Assembly: GCA_019912885.1 (NCBI GenBank)
Contig: JAIOHV010000126.1
Location: forward strand, 1-57,462
Reading direction: 5' to 3'
Length of the DNA: 57,462 bases
From: a bacterium
Lineage (GTDB): Bacteria > Lernaellota > Lernaellaia > JACKCT01
The notes beneath the pieces are model-generated. The model made no database searches, was not told the DNA's origin, and worked only from the letters and a program-made list of their open reading frames with translations. Positions within the stretch are counted from its first letter, which is position 1, and every line of letters begins with the position of its first letter. The position numbers and the translations under genes are program-made. Of this stretch, positions 33,233 to 41,567 are shown piece after piece.

Positions 33233-34225
33233 ATGATCGGGATCAACAAGGTATTGGAACCGCAACCGTCAGGGAGCGGGTACGAAATCCGGTTGGAACC
33301 GCGACCGTCAGGGAGCGGGTACGTCCTTGAGGTCAACGGCGTCCGCAAGGATTTCGGCGACGTGAGGGCCGTCGCGGGCGTGTCGTTCACCGTCGGACCC
33401 GGCGAGATCTTCGGTCTCGTCGGCCCGGACGGCGCGGGCAAAACGACGCTGTTACGCGTGGCGATCGGCGTCATGGACGCGGATGAAGGAAGCGTCGCCG
33501 TGGACGGCCTCGACGTGGCGGCGGACGCGGAGCGGGTGCGCGAAATCGTCGGGTACATGCCGCAACACTTCGCGCTCTATGGCGATCTTTCGGTCGAGGA
33601 GAACCTGCACTTTTTCGCCGACATGCATTTCGTCGGGCGAGCCGAACGCAAGCGCCGCCTCGCGCGCCTCTACGAATTTTCGCGCCTGGAGCGATTCAGA
33701 AAGCGCCCCGCGGAAAAGCTCTCCGGCGGCATGCAAAAAAAACTTGCCCTGTCGTGCGGCATGATCCACACGCCCAAGCTCCTTTTGCTCGACGAACCGA
33801 CGACCGGCGTCGATCCCGTCTCGCGGCGCGAGCTGTGGGACATCCTCTACCGCTTCGCCGACGAGGGCGTGGCGATGGTCGTGTGCACACCGTACATGGA
33901 CGAAGCCGAACGCTGCCATCGCGTCGCGCTGATGCACGAGGGATCGCTTCTCGCACTCGACGCGCCCGGCGCGATCGTCGACGCGTGGCCTTTCGCCGTC
34001 TTCGAGATCACCGGCCGCGATCTTGCGCCCGCGAAGGCGACGCTCGCCGAAAGCCGCGCGGTGCGTGACGTGTATCCATTCGGCGACGCATTGCACGTCG
34101 TCACCGCGTCGGACGCCAACTTCGACACCCTGCGCGACGCGCTCGGCCCCGCGTATCGTGCCGAGCGCGTCCGTCCCTCGTTCGAGGACGTTTTCATGAC
34201 GCGCATCCGCACGGATACGGCATGA
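33233..34225 (+). CDS. ABC-2-type exporter ATP-binding protein with repeat-derived N-terminus
   Basis: A 330-residue ABC ATPase of the drug-export/RbbA class. Walker A is GPDGAGKTT (residues 64-72, Asp66 in place of the usual Asn). The signature is LSGGMQKK, Walker B LLLLDEPTTGVD, and a TPYMDEA segment stands where the switch His is usually found (Thr-Pro instead of Thr-His). The first 33 residues contain a 13-residue tandem repeat (LEPQPSGSGYEIR, LEPRPSGSGY...) encoded by two copies of a dispersed DNA repeat. ATG at 33233 lies 8 bp after the adaptor stop, but the conserved domain starts only at VLEVNGV (residue 31). It overlaps the next gene by 4 bp. It corresponds to the first ATPase half of RbbA. 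Confidence 0.87.
   Translation: MIGINKVLEPQPSGSGYEIRLEPRPSGSGYVLEVNGVRKDFGDVRAVAGVSFTVGPGEIFGLVGPDGAGKTTLLRVAIGVMDADEGSVAVDGLDVAADAERVREIVGYMPQHFALYGDLSVEENLHFFADMHFVGRAERKRRLARLYEFSRLERFRKRPAEKLSGGMQKKLALSCGMIHTPKLLLLDEPTTGVDPVSRRELWDILYRFADEGVAMVVCTPYMDEAERCHRVALMHEGSLLALDAPGAIVDAWPFAVFEITGRDLAPAKATLAESRAVRDVYPFGDALHVVTASDANFDTLRDALGPAYRAERVRPSFEDVFMTRIRTDTA
33254..33322 (+). repeat. Two tandem copies of the CCGTCAGGGAGCGGG repeat inside an ABC gene
   Basis: Two 30-bp copies (33254-33283 and 33293-33322) with a 39-bp period, differing at one base. Each carries the CCGTCAGGGAGCGGG core shared with copies at 39-63, 35341-35357, 34270-34285 and, more diverged, 55614-55645. They read in frame as LEP(Q/R)PSGSGY. 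Confidence 0.9.
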
Positions 34226-36615
34226 GCGACCGTTTCGCGAACCCTCACCCACCCCTGCATTGGAACCGCGACCGTGAGGGAGCGGGTCGCGCATCCTCCG
34301 ACCCCGCCGGCTCAGCGAATCCGACACACTCAATCCTCAATCCTCAATCCTCAATCCATCCCGAACGCGACATCGCCGTCGAGGCGCGCGGCCTCACCAA
34401 GCGCTTTGGGCGCGATTTCGTCGCGGTTGACCGCATCGACTTCACCGTTGACGCCGGCACGATCTACGGCTTCCTCGGCCCGAACGGCGCGGGCAAGACG
34501 ACGACCATCAAGATGCTGTGCGGCATCCTCGCGCCCACCGGCGGCGCGGGCCATGTCGGCGGATTCGACATCGTTCGCGAGCAGCCGAGGATCAAGGAGA
34601 TCGTCGGCTACATGTCGCAGCGCTTCGGCCTCTACGGCGATCTGACCGTTGCGCAGAACCTCGATTTCTACGCCGGCATCTACCGCGTCGAGAGCGACAC
34701 ACGGCGCGCGCGCATCCGCGAGGTGCTGGAGCTTTCCGGCCTCGCGGGGCGCGAGAAGCGCCTGACCGGCGAGCTCTCCGGCGGATTCAAGCAGCGCCTC
34801 GCGCTCGGCTGCGCGATCCTGCACGAGCCGCGCATCCTGTTTCTGGACGAGCCGACCGCGGGCGTCGATCCCATCAGCCGCCGCCGCTTCTGGGATCTGA
34901 TCCACGAAATGAAATCGCGCGGCGTGACCGTCTTCGTCACGACGCACTACATGGACGAGGCCGAACACTGCGACGCGCTATCGCTCATCGCGGGCGGGCG
35001 CATCATCGCTTCCGGCGCGCCGCGCAAGCTTCGCGAAGAGGCGATCGCCGGCAAGCTATTCGCCGTGCACGCGGGCGATCTCGGCGCCGCGATGAATGCG
35101 CTCGCCGCATCGGCGCCGCATGGCGGGCACGGGAGCGTGCAGGTGTTCGGCCGTGAGCTGCACGTCGAGGCGGACAGCGCGGACGACATCCGCGCGCGGC
35201 TCGATGGCGCGAACATCGGCGGCGCCGACGTGCGCGAAATCCGCCCGACGCTCGAGGACGCCTTTATCGCGCTCGTCGAGCGCGGCACGAACGGAGGCGA
35301 ACGTAGCCGCGACGATCAGAGACGCGACGATCAGAGCCGCGACCGTCAGGGAGCGGGCGCGTCCGAAGCAGGCGGGACGCCTGCGCTCCCGGCCGCGGGC
35401 ACGGGCACGGGCACGGGCACGGGCACGGATCATGACACCACGCACGCGTCCCGCAATCTTCAATCTTCAATCTTCAATCTTCGATCGCGCATCCTCCCCA
35501 TCGCACTCAAGGAAACGCGGCACATCGTGCGCGACTGGCGCACGCTGACGATGGCGATCGGCGCGCCGATCGTCATGCTGCTGCTGTTCGGCTATGCGAT
35601 CACCTTCGACATCCGCTACATCCGCCTCGCCGTGTTCGATGGCGATCTTTCGCCCGAATCGCGCGATCTCATCGACAGGTTCACAAGCTCGGATTACTTC
35701 CGCCTCGCCGCCGTTGTGGACTCCGACGCGGGCCTCGGCGAGCCGATCGAGGCCGGCACGGCGCAGGTCGCCGTGTCGATCCCGCGCGGGTTCGGCGATT
35801 CGATCCGGCGCGGCGATGCGGCGAAGCTCGCCGTCATCCTGGACGGCTCCGAATCGAACACCGGCACCATCGCGGCAGGCTACGTCGAGGGCATCCTGCA
35901 GTCGTTCAACCTCGACGCGGCGCGCGCGGCGCTCGCGCGCGCGGGCGTGACGCAAGCCCCGCCGATGCCGCCCGTCGAGGTGGACATGCGCTTCTGGTAC
36001 AACCCGGAGATGGAGTCCGAAAACTTCATCGTCCCCGGTCTCATCGCCGTCGTGATGATGGTGATGACCGCCCTTCTCACGAGCCTCACGGTCGTGCGCG
36101 AACGGGAGCGCGGGAGCCTCGAGCAGCTCATCGCCACACCCGTCCGCACGCACGAGGTCATCATCGGGAAACTGCTGCCCTACTTCGCGATCGGCATGAT
36201 CGACTCGATCATCATCGCGGTCCTTGGCGTCGCGGTGTTCGATGTGCCGTTTGACGGCAGCATCACGCTTTTTCTCGCGGCGGCGTCGGTGTTCGCGGTC
36301 GCGGGCCTTGGCATCGGGCTATTCATCTCCACCGCGGCGAAGAACCAGATCCTCGCGATGCAGGTGGCCATCCTCGCAACGATGCTGCCCGCGTACCTGC
36401 TCTCCGGCTTCATGTTCGCCATCAAGAACATGCCCGCGTGGGTGCAGGCGATCACGTATGTCGTGCCCGCGCGCTACTTCATCGTCATGCTGCGCGGCAT
36501 CATGCTGAAAGACCTGCCGGCGCACGCGCTCTGGCCGCAGTTTGCTTTCCTCGCCGCGCTCGCCGTGCTGATGCTGACCGCGAGCATCCGGCGTTTCCGC
36601 AAGAAGGTGGAATGA
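34222..36615 (+). CDS. ABC exporter ATPase-permease fusion (RbbA second half-like)
   Basis: A 797-residue protein. Residues 1-50 are low-complexity and repeat-derived (copy D at 34260-34290, heptamers at 34325-34360). The ABC ATPase spans about 51-350: Walker A GPNGAGKTT (86-94), signature LSGGFKQR, DEPTAGVDP, and TTHYMDEA, where TH carries the switch His. A linker (about 354-425) is made of DNA repeats (SRDDQ pentamers, EAGGTPALP, GTGTGTGTG, NLQSSIFNLRS). The ABC-2 permease follows: a TM near 440, a large extracytoplasmic loop, and five TM segments from about 600 to the end. E. coli RbbA is ATPase-ATPase-permease; here the first ATPase is a separate gene. Substrate is unknown. Confidence 0.88.
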   Translation: MSDRFANPHPPLHWNRDREGAGRASSDPAGSANPTHSILNPQSSIHPERDIAVEARGLTKRFGRDFVAVDRIDFTVDAGTIYGFLGPNGAGKTTTIKMLCGILAPTGGAGHVGGFDIVREQPRIKEIVGYMSQRFGLYGDLTVAQNLDFYAGIYRVESDTRRARIREVLELSGLAGREKRLTGELSGGFKQRLALGCAILHEPRILFLDEPTAGVDPISRRRFWDLIHEMKSRGVTVFVTTHYMDEAEHCDALSLIAGGRIIASGAPRKLREEAIAGKLFAVHAGDLGAAMNALAASAPHGGHGSVQVFGRELHVEADSADDIRARLDGANIGGADVREIRPTLEDAFIALVERGTNGGERSRDDQRRDDQSRDRQGAGASEAGGTPALPAAGTGTGTGTGTDHDTTHASRNLQSSIFNLRSRILPIALKETRHIVRDWRTLTMAIGAPIVMLLLFGYAITFDIRYIRLAVFDGDLSPESRDLIDRFTSSDYFRLAAVVDSDAGLGEPIEAGTAQVAVSIPRGFGDSIRRGDAAKLAVILDGSESNTGTIAAGYVEGILQSFNLDAARAALARAGVTQAPPMPPVEVDMRFWYNPEMESENFIVPGLIAVVMMVMTALLTSLTVVRERERGSLEQLIATPVRTHEVIIGKLLPYFAIGMIDSIIIAVLGVAVFDVPFDGSITLFLAAASVFAVAGLGIGLFISTAAKNQILAMQVAILATMLPAYLLSGFMFAIKNMPAWVQAITYVVPARYFIVMLRGIMLKDLPAHALWPQFAFLAALAVLMLTASIRRFRKKVE
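35305..35495 (+). repeat. Composite of four repeat types forming an in-frame protein linker
   Basis: In order: three 15-bp units (35305-35349), dispersed repeat copy B (35334-35392), GGCACG hexamers (35399-35428) and CAATCTT heptamers (about 35455-35485) ending in CTTCGATCGCGC. Every one of these types occurs elsewhere in the window between genes. Confidence 0.85.
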
Positions 36616-37760
36616 TGGGCCGCGTCTTTCACGTCATGAAAAAGGAATTCATCCAGACCTTCCGCGATCCGCGCATGGTGGTGATGATCTTTCTGGCTCC
36701 GCTGCTGCAGTCGTTCATCTTCGGCTACGCCGTGACGACGGACGTGAAGAACATCAACCTCGTCGTGCTCGATCACTCGCGCACGTCCGAATCGCGCCGG
36801 CTCGTCCAGGACTTCACCGCCTCCGGCTACTTCACGCACGCGGGCTTGATGGATAGCGAGGACGAACTGCGTTTCGCGCTCGAACGAAACCGGGCCGACG
36901 CGGCGATCGTCATTCCCCCCGACTTTCATCGCGCGAAAGCCGGCCGCGCGGAAAAATTGCAGATCGTCCTTGACGCGACGGACTCGAACTTCGCGCAGGT
37001 CGCCGCCGGATACACACAGCGCATCCTGGAACGGCGCGCGCGCGACGAGCTGGCCGGAATCGTCGCGCTCGCGTCGGCGCGCGCGGCGGCGCGGGGCGTG
37101 CCGCCTCCGTCCGTGCCGCGTGTCGAGGCGGCGACGCGCATCTGGTACAACCCGGAGCTGCGCAGCGTGTATTACATGGTGCCCGGCGTCATCTGCATGA
37201 TCCTCATGATCATCACCATGATCCTCGCCGGGCTCGCGGTGACGCGCGAGCGCGAGCTTGGCACGATCGAGCAGATCGTCATCAGCCCCATCACCGGGAC
37301 GCAGTTCATCCTCGGCAAACTGTTGCCGTTCGCGATCCTGGGCTTTTTGGACGTGCTTCTCATCATCGCGCTCGCGACGCTGCATTTCGAAGTGCCGATC
37401 CGCGGCAGCCTCGTGTTCCTGTTCGGCGCGTCGGGCGTCTTCCTGTTCACGACGCTCGGCCTCGGCCTGTTTTTTTCGACCATCTCGCAGACGCAGCAGC
37501 AGGCGATGTTCGCAAACTTCATTTTCCTCATGCCTGCGATCCTGCTTTCCGGATTCATGTTCCCGATCGAGAATATGCCCGACGCGGTGCAGCTTCTGAC
37601 TTACGTCAACCCGCTGCGCTACTTCCTCGTCATCATCCGCGGCGTGTTCCTGAAGGGGCTCGGCTTTGACGTCCTCTACCCCGAGGTTGCCAAGCTTGCG
37701 CTTCTGGGCGTCGTGATTTTCACGCTGTCGGCGGCAAGGTTTAGACGAATGATGGCGTAG
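36612..37760 (+). CDS. ABC-2-type exporter permease (YhhJ-like)
   Basis: A 382-residue inner-membrane protein starting at ATG 36612 (ATGA overlap with the fusion gene; a second ATG at 36615 is equally possible). One N-terminal TM (about 22-45) is followed by an extracytoplasmic domain of about 150 residues and five TM segments from about 190. The conserved VTRERELGTIEQIVISPI coupling-helix motif and the LSGFMFPIENMP loop mark the ABC-2 family. It probably pairs with the permease half of the upstream fusion to form the transmembrane channel. It is the last gene of the efflux operon. Confidence 0.92.
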   Translation: MMGRVFHVMKKEFIQTFRDPRMVVMIFLAPLLQSFIFGYAVTTDVKNINLVVLDHSRTSESRRLVQDFTASGYFTHAGLMDSEDELRFALERNRADAAIVIPPDFHRAKAGRAEKLQIVLDATDSNFAQVAAGYTQRILERRARDELAGIVALASARAAARGVPPPSVPRVEAATRIWYNPELRSVYYMVPGVICMILMIITMILAGLAVTRERELGTIEQIVISPITGTQFILGKLLPFAILGFLDVLLIIALATLHFEVPIRGSLVFLFGASGVFLFTTLGLGLFFSTISQTQQQAMFANFIFLMPAILLSGFMFPIENMPDAVQLLTYVNPLRYFLVIIRGVFLKGLGFDVLYPEVAKLALLGVVIFTLSAARFRRMMA

Positions 37761-37783
37761 GGTTGCGATTCCATCACGCCCTG

Positions 37784-37834
37784 GGAGCGCGAGCGTCCCG
37801 CGTGCTTTGATCGCGCGCGGGAAGTGCGCTCCTG
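37784..37834. terminator. Hairpin between the convergent permease and nrfA genes
   Basis: GGGAGCGC...TCCCGCG (37784-37803) pairs imperfectly with CGCGGGAAGTGCGCTCCT (37817-37834). The sequence resembles a degenerate second half of the dispersed repeat (copy A/B). Its position between convergent ends suggests a bidirectional terminator, without T-runs. Confidence 0.4.
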
Positions 37835-37844
37835 CAAGGCCGCC

Positions 37845-39302
37845 CTACTCCTTCGCCGCCACCTGCTGTTGCAATTCGTTTTTCGGGATGACAGGCTGAT
37901 AGCCCTCTTCGCGCACGGCGATCTGCCCTTGGCGGGCATAGTCGAGCGCCTGCGCGAGGATGCGCGCCGCCTCCGGCGGCGCGTGGAAGCCCATCGAGTT
38001 TTCCGCCTCCACGAAATCCAGCAGGAACGTCGATTTGCGTTGCATCGCGAGCGCCGCCGCGAGCCGCTCGTCGGTTGCGCCCGCCGTCTTCGCGTTGACG
38101 ATGTCGTCGATGAGCGCCATCAGCGCGTCCATCGCCTGGTCGCGTTGATCCAGGATGCGCGCCTGAATCAATTCGGCGCGGTATTTCAGTTCCGTCTCCG
38201 GTACCCTGTGGCACGTCTGGCAGGAATTCGAAATGTTCAGCAGCGGGCTGCGCACATGGTGGTCGCTGATCTTCATCGCGCCCTCGCGCTTGTACGGCAT
38301 GTGGCAATCCGCGCACGAGACGCCCGCGCGCGCGTGGATGCCCTGCGACCACATCTCGAACTCCGGATGCTGCGCTTTCAGCATCAGGCCGCCGGTGTCC
38401 GCGTGAACCCAGTCCTTGAAGCCGGTTTCCTCGTAATACGCGAGAATCTGATCGGCCTTCTTGCCCTTGTGCCACGGATAGGTCAGGCGCTTCTCGTCGC
38501 CCTTGAAGTAATACTCCACGTGGCATTGCGCGCACACGAACGTGCGCATCTCCTGCCGGGTCGCCATCGCGTTCGGGTCATAGTCGGCGATGCCCTCTTC
38601 CGCCCACTTCGCCGTCTTGATTCCCTCCAGGAACCCCGGGCGCGTCACGCGGAGCTGCATCGTTTCCGGATCGTGGCAGTCGATGCACGCGATGGGATGC
38701 TCGACGAGCTTTCGCGCCTCGGCGTACGGCATCGGATTGATCTTCGCGAAGCCTGCCATCAGGTCGCCGTCGCCCGCCTTCTTGTACGGAACGTACATCG
38801 ACGCGTGGCAATGCAGGCACGTGCCCGGCTGTTTGGCGACGATCTGCCGCTCGGTGAACGTCTGGTCCTCCAGCATGTACGCGTGGCCACGCTCCTCGCG
38901 GAAGTCCTTGGCGAACGCGTATCCCGCCCACATCCGCGACAGGCGCGGGTCCTCCTCGATCTTCGACTGCGCGACGACCGTGCGCGGGTCGGTCGAGGTC
39001 GGCTCGCGCAAAATCGCCTCCGAGCCGCCGAAGCGCGTGCGTTGCATGTCCACGGTCTGCAAATAGTCGTCGTACTGCATCGGAAAGTTCTTGCCCCACA
39101 ACGCCGGGTCGGTCGTCTCGTCGTCGATATCGACCACGCGGTAGAAGGGATTGCGCTCCTCGACCTTGTGTTCATAGACGGAGACAAGTACGGCGATGGA
39201 GATCGCCGTCGCGGCCGCGGCCGCGAAGAACGCCGCGGCCAGGAAGACGGCCACCGAACGGCGCGGCCGCGGTCTTGCGTTGTCGTGACGTTCCGTTTTC
39301 AT
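37845..39302 (-). CDS. nrfA: Ammonia-forming cytochrome c nitrite reductase, catalytic pentaheme subunit
   Basis: A 485-residue periplasmic NrfA with an uncleaved or signal TM (about 16-42). It reduces nitrite to ammonium with six electrons from NrfH. Five heme sites are visible: C162LHCH, C206IDCH, C257AQCH, C330ADCH and C361QTCH. The first, active-site heme has CxxCH instead of the CxxCK of E. coli. Catalytic and structural residues fit the family: Arg138, Glu263-Tyr264 in HVEYYFKG, and Gln311-His312 in QHPEFEMW. AAGGAAG precedes the ATG at 39302. nrfH lies 290 bp upstream across repeat DNA. Confidence 0.95.
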   Translation of the reverse strand: MKTERHDNARPRPRRSVAVFLAAAFFAAAAATAISIAVLVSVYEHKVEERNPFYRVVDIDDETTDPALWGKNFPMQYDDYLQTVDMQRTRFGGSEAILREPTSTDPRTVVAQSKIEEDPRLSRMWAGYAFAKDFREERGHAYMLEDQTFTERQIVAKQPGTCLHCHASMYVPYKKAGDGDLMAGFAKINPMPYAEARKLVEHPIACIDCHDPETMQLRVTRPGFLEGIKTAKWAEEGIADYDPNAMATRQEMRTFVCAQCHVEYYFKGDEKRLTYPWHKGKKADQILAYYEETGFKDWVHADTGGLMLKAQHPEFEMWSQGIHARAGVSCADCHMPYKREGAMKISDHHVRSPLLNISNSCQTCHRVPETELKYRAELIQARILDQRDQAMDALMALIDDIVNAKTAGATDERLAAALAMQRKSTFLLDFVEAENSMGFHAPPEAARILAQALDYARQGQIAVREEGYQPVIPKNELQQQVAAKE

Positions 39303-39592
39303 AAGAACTTCCTTTCGCGAGGTTCCTTGCCCTCGCCCGTTCCCGATCCCGAAATTGGTTTTTGGACTAGATGGACGTCATGGACAAAATGGATCCGATG
39401 GAAAAACGCGCCTGATCGCGGCTTCGGTATGGACCGCGCACTCCGCTTCGCTTCCTTCGCTTCGTTCAGGACTTGCGGCACGGACGCCGCCCCACCCGAC
39501 ATTCGCAATTCGCCATTCGACACTTGCGATGACCTTCCCAACTGCCAAACTTCCGAACTTCCGAACTTCCCAACTTCCCAACTCTTCCCCAC
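39303..39592. repeat. Repeat-filled nrfH-nrfA spacer
   Basis: This gap holds a reversed GTCCAT-type array (about 39366-39400), a half copy of the TGAGCGAAGCGAAGG stem-loop (39454-39470), and the reverse complement of the octamer/AAGGTCATCGC element (39526-39590, about seven AACTTCC-type units). No gene is seen. It separates two genes that usually abut. Confidence 0.7.
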
Positions 39593-40051
39593 CTAATCCG
39601 CGTGGCCCACGTTCGCGTGGCAGCGCACGCACGAAAGTTCGACGCCCGCGCGCGGGCGGTGGTCGATCTGTTCGACGACCGCCTGGTGGCAGTGGCGGCA
39701 ACTTTGTTCCGTGACGTTGAGATTGCCCGGCTTGATGCGGATCGGCTCCGCGAATTCGCCAGTCGTGAACGCCAGCGAGTGGTGATAGCCGTTCAGCGCC
39801 TTCACCGTGTATTTGCCGGCGAGATTGTGCGGCGTGTGGCAATCGTTGCAGGTCGCGACGGCGTGGTGGCTCGACTTCGCCCAAGCGTCGAATTGCGCCC
39901 GCATGACGTGGCAGTTCACGCACGCGGCGGGATCGTCAAACATGTACGACGCGCCCTTGGCGTAGACGAACGTGAAACCGCCGACCCCGGCGGCGATGCC
40001 GGCGGCGATTCCCACGGCGGCGGACGCAATGATGAGCGCGCGTGCGTACAT
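39593..40051 (-). CDS. nrfH: Cytochrome c nitrite reductase small (quinol-oxidising) subunit
   Basis: A 152-residue tetraheme NapC/NirT-family protein. The start is ATG 40051, with a TTG four codons upstream as the alternative. A single N-terminal TM (about 7-30) anchors it in the inner membrane. Heme motifs are C44VNCHVM (with the Met50 typical of NrfH heme 1), CNDCH, CRHCH and CVRCH. NrfH takes electrons from the quinol pool and passes them to NrfA. Its order before nrfA supports an nrfHA respiratory unit. Confidence 0.94.
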   Translation of the reverse strand: MYARALIIASAAVGIAAGIAAGVGGFTFVYAKGASYMFDDPAACVNCHVMRAQFDAWAKSSHHAVATCNDCHTPHNLAGKYTVKALNGYHHSLAFTTGEFAEPIRIKPGNLNVTEQSCRHCHQAVVEQIDHRPRAGVELSCVRCHANVGHAD

Positions 40052-40161
40052 ACCCCGCCCCAACCCCCGGCGGCGGTCCTACGATAACAGCGTTTCTATA
40101 AGGGACCACGCGGTCCGGATTGATCCCGATCAACCGCGCGCGTAAGTCTCCCCACGCTTTC

Positions 40162-41229
40162 TCAGGGCAGCACCGCGTCGATGACGCGCTTCGCGTTGCC
40201 GCCAATGATTTTGGCGGCGTCGTCCGCGGACAGGCCGCGTTCGAGCAGCACCTGCGTCAGGTTTGGCAGGTCGGATATGTCGGCAAGGCCCTTGGGCATC
40301 GTCCACAGCCAGCCGTCCATGTCGCTGCCGTACGCCGCGTGGTCGGCGCCCGCGACCTTCACGACGTGCAGGATGTGGTCGGCGATGCGATCGAGCCCCG
40401 CCAGATGATTTCCCGTCGCGAAACCCGGCGAAAACATGATGCCGACGATGCCGCCCGTTTTCGCGACCGCCTCGATCTGCTCGTCGTCGATGTTGCGCCA
40501 GTGTTTGTGCACGCCCGAGACGCACGTGTGCGACACCATCACCGGCCGGTGAAGCACGCGGCTCATCTCGGCGGCGTCCATGAAGCCCTTTTTGTTGACA
40601 TGCGCGAGATCCAGCACGATGCCCATGTCGTGGATTTTTTGCACGAGCTTTTGCCCGAACGGCGTCAGCCCTCGATCGCGACCCTTGCGCGAGCCCAAGC
40701 CCATCGCGCACGAGCACGCCGCGTTTGATGAAAAATGCGCGAGCGTGAAATAGCGCATGCCGAGCGCGTACGCCTCATCCACGAGGTCGAGCCGCTCGCC
40801 GATCGCATGCGCGCCCTCGAGGCCGGGAAAAGCACCGACGCGTCCGCCGGCGATGCCGCCGGCGAGATCCTTGCGCGTGCGTATGATGTAGATGACATCG
40901 TCCCACTCCTCGCACACGCGGTTCAGATACAGGAGCTGCCGGCGGATCGGCTTCCACAGCGTCTCGGCGCTGCCCCAGGCGCGCGTCACCAGGCCAAGCC
41001 CCCAGATATCGACGCACGCATCGTTCACGCGCGGAATGTCCGCCTGAAAAAAGAAGGGCGAGCGCGGCACGCGGTTGCGGTGGCGGCGCGTCATGTCATA
41101 GCCGACAAGTTCGTGCGAAAGCAGTGTGTCGACGTGCAGGTCGGCGACGACGCCGGACTTGTGCAGGCGAGCGGCCTGCGCCTGGGGCGTCAATCGGCTC
41201 GTTTCGTCAATGATGGTCGCGGTTGCCAT
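40162..41229 (-). CDS. M19-family (renal dipeptidase-like) dipeptidase
   Basis: A 355-residue amidohydrolase-fold dipeptidase. Zinc ligands are visible as DLHVDT (His32, Asp34), the bridging Glu in FPGLEGAHA, and His in LDLAHV and VSHTCVSG. GSDMDG provides the catalytic-site Asp, and IIGGNAKRV is the C-terminal family motif. The start is ATG 41229 with AAGGAG upstream. There is no signal peptide, so it is probably cytoplasmic. M19 enzymes hydrolyse dipeptides, often with a D- or beta-residue at the C-terminal side. It is divergent from the LpqC-like lipoprotein. Confidence 0.92.
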   Translation of the reverse strand: MATATIIDETSRLTPQAQAARLHKSGVVADLHVDTLLSHELVGYDMTRRHRNRVPRSPFFFQADIPRVNDACVDIWGLGLVTRAWGSAETLWKPIRRQLLYLNRVCEEWDDVIYIIRTRKDLAGGIAGGRVGAFPGLEGAHAIGERLDLVDEAYALGMRYFTLAHFSSNAACSCAMGLGSRKGRDRGLTPFGQKLVQKIHDMGIVLDLAHVNKKGFMDAAEMSRVLHRPVMVSHTCVSGVHKHWRNIDDEQIEAVAKTGGIVGIMFSPGFATGNHLAGLDRIADHILHVVKVAGADHAAYGSDMDGWLWTMPKGLADISDLPNLTQVLLERGLSADDAAKIIGGNAKRVIDAVLP

Positions 41230-41567
41230 AAAAATAACTCCTTAATAAAAAAACAAAACATCGGCTCCCATTTTCTTCGGCGTACGCTCCCGGTGATATC
41301 GCACGGCTCACAGACATTCCTTGCCTTTTTGACACGCCAGAAGGTCCGGCGGCGTCAAAATGGGCGTTTTTGGAGTCATGCCCGTGGGGATCGTCACAAC
41401 AACGGCGACGCCTGTTGCCGTCGAAGGCCGTGGCGGATTCTGACCGGCAACACGCGGACAAATCAATGCCGGCCGGTCGGGCGCGAACGGCGCGCCGTTG
41501 TTTGCGCCGCGCCTGGCGTGGCAAGATGCGCGCTTCGCGGATTTCCGCGGTTATTGGAGCTTTCGCC
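41230..41567. other. Divergent intergenic region, no gene seen
   Basis: A 338-bp gap between the M19 gene (minus) and the LpqC-like gene (plus). Near the M19 start it is AT-rich (41235-41265) and includes that gene's Shine-Dalgarno. Open frames here are extensions of the flanking genes or shadows. No hairpin or repeat of note was found. Confidence 0.5.

Noticed and set aside
37824-39596. 590-codon plus-strand open frame opposite nrfA
   Set aside because: The minus strand encodes five heme motifs and an upstream Shine-Dalgarno; the plus frame is antisense shadow running into repeat DNA.
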